This document shows, piece by piece, positions 41,057 to 45,616 of a stretch of 45,616 nucleotides of DNA; the stretch's first letter is position 1, and each line of letters begins with the position of its first letter. Source of the stretch: CAYUCY01 sp964443525 (GTDB lineage Bacteria; Pseudomonadota; Alphaproteobacteria; Caedimonadales; Caedimonadaceae); the NCBI GenBank assembly GCA_964443525.1, contig CAYUCY010000005.1:1-45616 (forward strand), written 5' to 3'. Under the pieces are notes generated by a model, which saw nothing but the letters and a program-made list of their open reading frames with translations, did not search any database and had not been told where the DNA came from. The translations under genes were made by a program, and so were the position numbers.

Positions 41057-41838
41057 TGATTATGGAGTCTCAGATCGATTCCTGGCGTCTCTTCCAATAT
41101 GAGGCAGTCACGAGCACCATGGACGAGGCTTTAAATTATCTTAAAAGCGCCGAGCCCTTTACTGAGAGCGGCGTCATTTTTCAAGCTGCTATGCAGAAAG
41201 CGGGACGGGGCAGGTATGATCGTGCTTGGAGTTCACCTGTTGGAAATCTCTATGCAAGCTTTGTGTTCCCTATCTCAAACGCTCAATTGTCGATTGCGGC
41301 TCAACTCTCTTTTGTGGGATCTCTTTCACTTGCAGACGCACTGTTGCGTTTTTTAGCTCCCTCTCTAAAACCTCAGCTTAAATGGCCGAATGACGTTCTC
41401 CTGAAGGGGAAAAAAATAGCCGGGTTCTTACTTGAGTCACATACATTCTCCCATAGAGTCGATCCTTTCATTATCATGGGGATGGGGGTTAATATCCTCT
41501 CATCTCCTCGAGACGTGCGATATCCCGCGTCTTCTCTGAATGAGGAGATGGGCCTTGCACCCTCACCGCAGGAAATACTGGCGACATTTCTCGCCTATTT
41601 CGACCGGCACCTCGATCTTTGGCGTTCAGGAGGATTTGAAGAGATTCGACAGAGATGGCTTGAGTATGCTTTTCTCTTGAATCAAAGCGTTTCTTTCGCA
41701 CCCGCAGTCAATTCCGAGAAAATGGTTGAAGGCCTGTTTTTGGGTTTGGATCTGAGAGGACAACTCCTTCTTAAAAATAAAGAGGGAAAGATCGCATCTT
41801 ATTGGGCGGGTGATCTTTTCCCGGGTCTTCAGAAATAG
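41053..41838 (+). CDS. birA: Biotin--[acetyl-CoA-carboxylase] ligase
   Basis: A 261-residue class I biotin protein ligase without a DNA-binding domain. It makes biotinyl-AMP and attaches biotin to the carrier protein of acetyl-CoA carboxylase and, with the methylmalonyl-CoA pathway in mind, possibly propionyl-CoA carboxylase. Motifs are TSTMDEAL near the start, AMQKAGRGRYDRAWSSPVGN (the GRGR-x-W biotin loop, with YASF following), LKWPNDVLLKGKKIAGFLLE, and MGMGVNI. A C-terminal SH3-like domain ends it. The start may be ATG 41053 or ATG 41059. The nuoN-birA pairing is usual in Alphaproteobacteria. Confidence 0.95.
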   Translation: MMIMESQIDSWRLFQYEAVTSTMDEALNYLKSAEPFTESGVIFQAAMQKAGRGRYDRAWSSPVGNLYASFVFPISNAQLSIAAQLSFVGSLSLADALLRFLAPSLKPQLKWPNDVLLKGKKIAGFLLESHTFSHRVDPFIIMGMGVNILSSPRDVRYPASSLNEEMGLAPSPQEILATFLAYFDRHLDLWRSGGFEEIRQRWLEYAFLLNQSVSFAPAVNSEKMVEGLFLGLDLRGQLLLKNKEGKIASYWAGDLFPGLQK

Positions 41839-41952
41839 AAAATACCTTTTTCGCCTTTCTCTAAAATTTTCGATATTTCTCTTTACATCCCGGGATAAAG
41901 TTGTCTAGGGTTTGGTGTGAGGCTTGAACGATAAAAATAAGTCTGGGTAGAA

Positions 41953-42219
41953 ATGATAAATATAAAGACAAGATCCAAAATAAAGTTGGACGCAATGGAT
42001 GCAGCCGTTATCCTTAGAAATGATGGTTCGATAGAAGCTTCCCTTCCTGAAATTGAAGAAGGCCCCATTCCCGATAATGTTTTGGTTGCCTCAGCCGTTA
42101 TGTTTTTCTTAAGCCGACCAGATCTTTGCGATTCTATTTTTAAGGAATTCGTCAGAGAATGTCAGAAGAACGAGTCGCCCGCTAACGTTATTCACCTCAA
42201 AGATATTATCGGGAAGTGA
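41953..42219 (+). CDS. Small cytosolic protein, unknown (88 aa)
   Basis: I do not recognise a family. A basic N-terminus (KTRSKIKLDAMDAAVIL) leads into a strand-turn-strand pattern (LRNDGSIEASLPEIEEGPIP) and then a helix-rich half with VASAVMFFLSRPDLCDSIF and a mixed-charge end. No signal or membrane anchor. It starts 12 nt after a GGGTAG-type site and lies about 115 nt after birA, probably with its own transcript. The tidy composition supports a real gene. Confidence 0.65.
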   Translation: MINIKTRSKIKLDAMDAAVILRNDGSIEASLPEIEEGPIPDNVLVASAVMFFLSRPDLCDSIFKEFVRECQKNESPANVIHLKDIIGK

Positions 42220-42379
42220 AGATCGCTTCGGGCATCAAAAGAGAAAAATTATGAAATATGGCCTCTTTTTTTCTTGTCTTTTAGTATGATTAAGATAATA
42301 GCTTACGCAATGTCGGTTGCTTGATTTACTGCGTTACCAAGTATCAGAATTCCTCTCCTCCTTAAATAAGGCAAGTATC

Positions 42380-42958
42380 ATGTTTAGAATTTTATTTACA
42401 CTTTTTGTGGTTTCATTCAGTTGGAATCTTTTAGCGTCGCATACACTCTGTTTAAAAATTGACTTAGAAATCTTACATGGGTACGGGGTTAAAGTTCCCT
42501 CCTTAAATGCCCTTATAGACTTAAACCAGTCTTGCGGATTGAACTTAGAAGCCGTAAAAGAAAGAGAATCTATAGGGCGAAGCTATGACATCAGATCGTT
42601 GACTCAAAGTGATCCAGCTGTAAACATTCTTAATTTACAGGCTTTGAAAAAAATATTAGACGGAGAATCCGCTGTCATTCATGAAGAAAACAAGAAATTG
42701 AAAAAAATATTTCAAAAGATGGACGAAATCAAAAGCGAATCTTCTTCCGACTCTCAAGAGCTGAATAAAGAAGGGACTCAACATCTAGAAATGTTGCTTG
42801 AAATCTATAATGGGATTATGAATCGAAAAACAGCACGAACAGGACTGAAAAGTCCGATGTTTATTAAGGGCGAAATTGAAAAGCTTAAAGCAGAAATCTT
42901 AAAAGTTCTTGCCCCCTTTGGCCTCACAAAAGAGCATCTTGATAACCTCCCTTACTAG
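42380..42958 (+). CDS. Exported helical protein, unknown
   Basis: 192 residues from ATG 42380, which has AAGG 8 nt upstream and gives a proper signal peptide (LFTLFVVSFSWNLLASH); the frame also opens at 42317 but with no signal. The mature part has two cysteines (about Cys23 and Cys52) and a long charged helical centre (EENKKLKKIFQKMDEIKSES). The C-terminal helix looks amphipathic and ends FGLTKEHLDNLPY. No known family. It is convergent with the L,D-transpeptidase gene. Confidence 0.65.
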   Translation: MFRILFTLFVVSFSWNLLASHTLCLKIDLEILHGYGVKVPSLNALIDLNQSCGLNLEAVKERESIGRSYDIRSLTQSDPAVNILNLQALKKILDGESAVIHEENKKLKKIFQKMDEIKSESSSDSQELNKEGTQHLEMLLEIYNGIMNRKTARTGLKSPMFIKGEIEKLKAEILKVLAPFGLTKEHLDNLPY

Positions 42959-42999
42959 AAATCATTTTCTCGGGGGCAGCGAAAAGGAAATCTTTGAGC

Positions 43000-44238
43000 T
43001 TAGTTTCTGCTGTGTGCTTGAAGAGCATTCCAAATGAGAGCATCCTGTCCGTAATGGTCTGGCATGAAATAATCAAGCCCATCATCTCCTGTCCAGGCAG
43101 TAAAATAAGTGATGTGGACAGTCACGGTCTCTTTCAAATCAACATTTTCTGTTTTGGTTCCGGAGATCCTTTGACTAATTCTATCCGCTGACCACTCAGG
43201 ATCATTAAAGACGAAAACAGCCAGATCAATTGGTTCTTTCACACGAATACAGCCCGAGCTCAAATCGCGATGAGCCTTTTCAAAAAGATGTTTGTCGGGT
43301 GTGTCATGCAAATAGACGTCGAAGGGAGTTTTGATACTGAAACGGATTTTTCCCAAAGCATTGTGAGAACCAGGACTCTGGACAAGACGATATGGAAAAG
43401 ATCCGCCGTTGACAGCGTCCCAGTCGACATCATCAAGGCTAATGCGATTTCCATTTGAATCATAAATCGAATAACCCTTGCGAGATAGATAGGAGTGGTC
43501 CCTTCTAAGCAGGGGAAGCTTGTCTTTTACGGCTATACTTTTTGGAACATGCCAAGCCGGATTGAAGCGGATAGAATAAATAGCACTGGTGAAAACAGGG
43601 GTTTTTCTGTAAGCACGTCCCGTAATGACGGGCATTTCCAGAACCTTCTTACCCTTCTCATAGGCTTTCAGAAAAAATCCTGAGATATTTACCAGGATAT
43701 AACGATCTGCAGGTTTATGGGGAAGCCAGCGCCAGCGTTCCATAGAAATAATGATTTGTTTAATTCGATCTTCAACAGGCGTATTGAGAGCCTTCAATGT
43801 AGTAGGGCCTACAACACCATCTTGTTCAAGGGCATGACGCTTTTGAAACTGCTTGAGTGCGAATTCTACTGTTTCGTCAAAAAGAGGGGAAAGCGCGATA
43901 TCTTTCAAATCGCCAAAGATAATGAGCTGTTCTCTCAAGACTCGGACTGCCTCTCCCAACATCCCTTTTTCCAACTTCTTTTTCTTGTCGGCAAGCGCGA
44001 GGTTAGTCGGCCAGCCGCCGTTTTTTTGAATTTCTCTATATTCCCGGAGAAGGATTTTTAGCCTTTGGTAATCATCTTGAAGAAAAGTCAGGTTCATGAG
44101 CCAGTCGGACGGATGGGACGAGGATAACCCTTCAAAAAGAATGGCGTCCGCATCCACATGGTCGTTTTTAATATAGAGAAGTTTCGTAATATTTTGAGGG
44201 GTGAGGCGTTCTCCTGCAAGATCGTCAATGAAGTTCAA
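43000..44238 (-). pseudogene. L,D-transpeptidase (YcbB-type), catalytic portion after an in-frame stop
   Basis: 412 codons downstream of the interrupting TAA. The frame holds the central part of a YcbB-type L,D-transpeptidase, a peptidoglycan-binding motif (about residues 115-160: FALKQFQKRHALEQDGVVGP, TTLKALN) and the YkuD catalytic domain with its HRDLSSGCIRV signature (His323, Cys330). These enzymes make 3-3 cross-links in peptidoglycan or attach lipoproteins. If translated at all it would start at a TTG (44236-44238) without signal peptide or ribosome site, so it would not be exported. The whole gene is 43000-44628. Confidence 0.8.
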
Positions 44239-44259
44239 GAGGGCTTTGCGGGGCGACAG

Positions 44260-44628
44260 TTAGAGTTGAAATAGTTTATGGACTTCCTCCGGAAGATTTT
44301 GGTTTTCTTCAAAAGCCAAAACCGCTTCCTGGTAATCCTTCGGTTCCAGCCCTTCCTCGGACGCGGCCTTTAAGCGGGAAAAAGCTGCTTTGGCATAAGG
44401 ACGCCAAGAACCGCTCTCTTCATCGATCCAAAGGGGTTTGAAGTTTGTTCGAGCATAAAGACGAACAAGCTGCCTTTCTTTTTCGGGAAGGTACTTCTCT
44501 TTAGAAACTAATTTTTCAAAGCGTTCGGATAAGAGAGCCTGTAGTTTTGAGGAAGAGTTTGCAGAAAAGGGAAATAAAAAAATGAGGATGGAGGTTAAGA
44601 TGCAGATAAACGTCGTTTTTATTCTCAT
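44260..44628 (-). pseudogene. L,D-transpeptidase, N-terminal portion before the stop
   Basis: 122 codons: a signal peptide (IKTTFICILTSILIFLFPFS), then the start of the YcbB family (LYARTNFKPLWIDEESGSW, AASEEGLEPKDYQEAVLAF) ending KLFQL at TAA 44260-44262. The reading frame continues after this TAA with no shift into LSPRKALLNFIDDLAGERL, which is where the family normally continues, so both parts were one gene. It reads 46 nt after fliW and may share its transcript. Confidence 0.8.
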
Positions 44629-44673
44629 TTCTCAGACTCTCCCTTTCTTGACGAAGAGAGAGGCTAAGCCTTA

Positions 44674-45177
44674 TCATCTCCGTCCGCCGATAATTTTACT
44701 TAAGTGTTTCAAGGGATATGTTAGCGACTGATCATTTGAAGATAAGATATGTTGTACACCGTCGAGGGTCCCTTTACAAATGATAATGGGGGCTTTCAAA
44801 TTTGCTGTCAATGAAAGCTTCTGATCTTTCATGTTGAATGTGACGACGACAAAAACTTCCAGATCGCCTTCTTTCCATCCGAACTCCTTTGTAACTTCTT
44901 CTCCGACATGCAGCGCATAAATCGAATCGTTCAATTCGGACGCATGAAGGATGGCGAGACGAAGGGACGGTTCTTGCGTTGAAATCATCAGCTTTAAGGG
45001 AGCATAGGCCGGTTTTGGGAAGTCCATCAAAATAAAATGCGTAAATTCATGAAAACCCAAGAGCCCTTGCGTAAAAGAAACCCCGAAAGAGTATTGTTCT
45101 GTTTGAAGGGGAGAGTTTTCATTCTTAATAAAAACGGGGGGGAAGTTCATAATTCCACCGATACTGAGCTGTTCCAT
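44674..45177 (-). CDS. fliW: Flagellar assembly factor FliW
   Basis: A 167-residue protein of the FliW family. FliW binds flagellin and, in species with it, antagonises CsrA to couple flagellin synthesis to export. The fold signature is FTQGLLGFHEFTHFILMDFP, followed by MISTQEPSLRLAILHASEL, VVVTFNMKDQKLSLTANLKA and APIIICKG. Length is normal. The ATG follows AAAGGAG. The upstream gene is flgL-like, the classic flgL-fliW order; the csrA gene that often follows is absent here. Confidence 0.9.
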   Translation of the reverse strand: MEQLSIGGIMNFPPVFIKNENSPLQTEQYSFGVSFTQGLLGFHEFTHFILMDFPKPAYAPLKLMISTQEPSLRLAILHASELNDSIYALHVGEEVTKEFGWKEGDLEVFVVVTFNMKDQKLSLTANLKAPIIICKGTLDGVQHILSSNDQSLTYPLKHLSKIIGGRR

Positions 45178-45216
45178 TTTTTTCTCCTTTATACTGCTCT
45201 TAAAGTAAATAAACCT

Positions 45217-45616
45217 TTAACGTGATAACAATTGAGTCAAGGTGTCCGTACTGAAAGTCTTGTGCATGGCGATCATACTCATGGATTGCTGGTTTAGGAG
45301 CTGAACAAGCTTAACGTAGGTTTCCCGAGGATCGACTTCCATGATTTCCGAGTCCTGCTGAGACAGGAAATTGTTCAGGTCTTCGAGGCTTTCCTTTTTC
45401 TGCTTAAGAGCCTTTTGAGCTGTCAGAATTCTTTCTTGAATTGCAACCAGATCATTATGTGCCGAGTCTGATTGATCCTGTCCTTCCCTTAGGACGGTCA
45501 TATTCGTTGAGCTCGGATTTGATTCTGGGGTTCGCGTTGCAGCAATTTTAAGGGCGTGAATCATACGATTAAATCCGGGCTCATTTGCAGTCACACCATA
45601 TGTAACGGATAGGCCG
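45217..45616 (-). CDS. flgL: Flagellar hook-associated protein FlgL / flagellin-like, C-terminal part
   Basis: A partial gene: the frame stays open to the right edge of the window (reading GLSVTYGVTANEPGF), so the real start is outside. The visible 133 codons contain the pattern VTYGVTANEPGFNRMIHALKIA seen in alphaproteobacterial FlgL/flagellin C-terminal regions, then a long coiled helix (LVAIQERILTAQKALKQKKE), and the D0-type amphipathic end YVKLVQLLNQQSMSMIAMHK, then FSTDTLTQLLSR. FlgL joins the hook to the filament. It lies 39 nt before fliW. FlgL and flagellin cannot be separated on this part alone. Confidence 0.75.
   Translation of the reverse strand, partial: GLSVTYGVTANEPGFNRMIHALKIAATRTPESNPSSTNMTVLREGQDQSDSAHNDLVAIQERILTAQKALKQKKESLEDLNNFLSQQDSEIMEVDPRETYVKLVQLLNQQSMSMIAMHKTFSTDTLTQLLSR

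Noticed and set aside
42317..42379. Longer start for the exported protein at 42317
   Set aside because: It would place 21 residues before a clean signal peptide; ATG 42380 has AAGG upstream.
43717..44061. 114-codon plus-strand frame
   Set aside because: It is antisense to the L,D-transpeptidase domains and has no independent support.
1..45616. CRISPR array, prophage or complete insertion sequence
   Set aside because: No regularly spaced repeats, phage structural genes or intact transposase with inverted repeats were seen; only the Tn3 remnant remains.

Overview
The window looks like a chromosomal segment of an alphaproteobacterium, probably a flagellated, host-associated or Holosporales/Rickettsiales-like lineage. 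This is inferred from gene order, from many small secreted orphan proteins and from several decaying genes; no rRNA or phylogeny was available. Three neighbourhoods are typical of the class: ctpA - divergent polysaccharide deacetylase - rppH; ptsP - rodZ-like - hisS - prfA; and nuoJKLMN - birA. Two runs of 10 N (1137-1146 and 19755-19764) are scaffold gaps.

Left part (1-16.4 kb): a YdcF/DUF218 protein faces left. A tRNA-Ser(UGA) and a second tRNA cut by an assembly gap follow, each with a recognisable promoter. Next come methylmalonyl-CoA epimerase, a KefB-type cation:proton antiporter, the periplasmic protease CtpA, a YibQ-like protein that has lost its hallmark acidic pair, and RppH. An S9 peptidase with an unusual His/Cys-rich tail, a nitronate monooxygenase-like flavoprotein, PtsP, a RodZ-like protein, HisRS and RF1 complete this part.

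Middle part (16.4-31.3 kb): a CPH-type (CopB-class) copper P-type ATPase, an LD-carboxypeptidase, a small lipoprotein, an acnA-DUF1003 operon reading left, and a long-form hibernation factor. An accessory zone follows: a small exported protein, the decayed C-terminus of a Tn3-family transposase, a large secreted class-3 lipase with coiled-coil flanks, a MutT-like NUDIX enzyme and a broken zinc alcohol dehydrogenase. A periplasmic multicopper oxidase (CopA) and the outer-membrane protein CopB then form a copper-resistance pair.

Right part (31.3-45.6 kb): a LysR regulator is divergent from a translationally coupled rhodanese plus FrsA-like alpha/beta-hydrolase pair, with a 19-bp palindrome between them. 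A secreted orphan protein is followed by the membrane arm of complex I (nuoJKLMN), starting from its own promoter and coupled to birA. NuoJ carries an extra block of about 75-80 residues. Two orphan small proteins follow, then an L,D-transpeptidase gene broken by one in-frame TAA, then fliW and the 3' end of an flgL/flagellin-like gene running off the window.

Most of the window is core metabolism and envelope biology. The parts worth a second look are the rhodanese-hydrolase module, the secreted lipase beside transposon debris, the split L,D-transpeptidase, the apparent ATC start of ptsP, the enlarged NuoJ and the degenerate YibQ.
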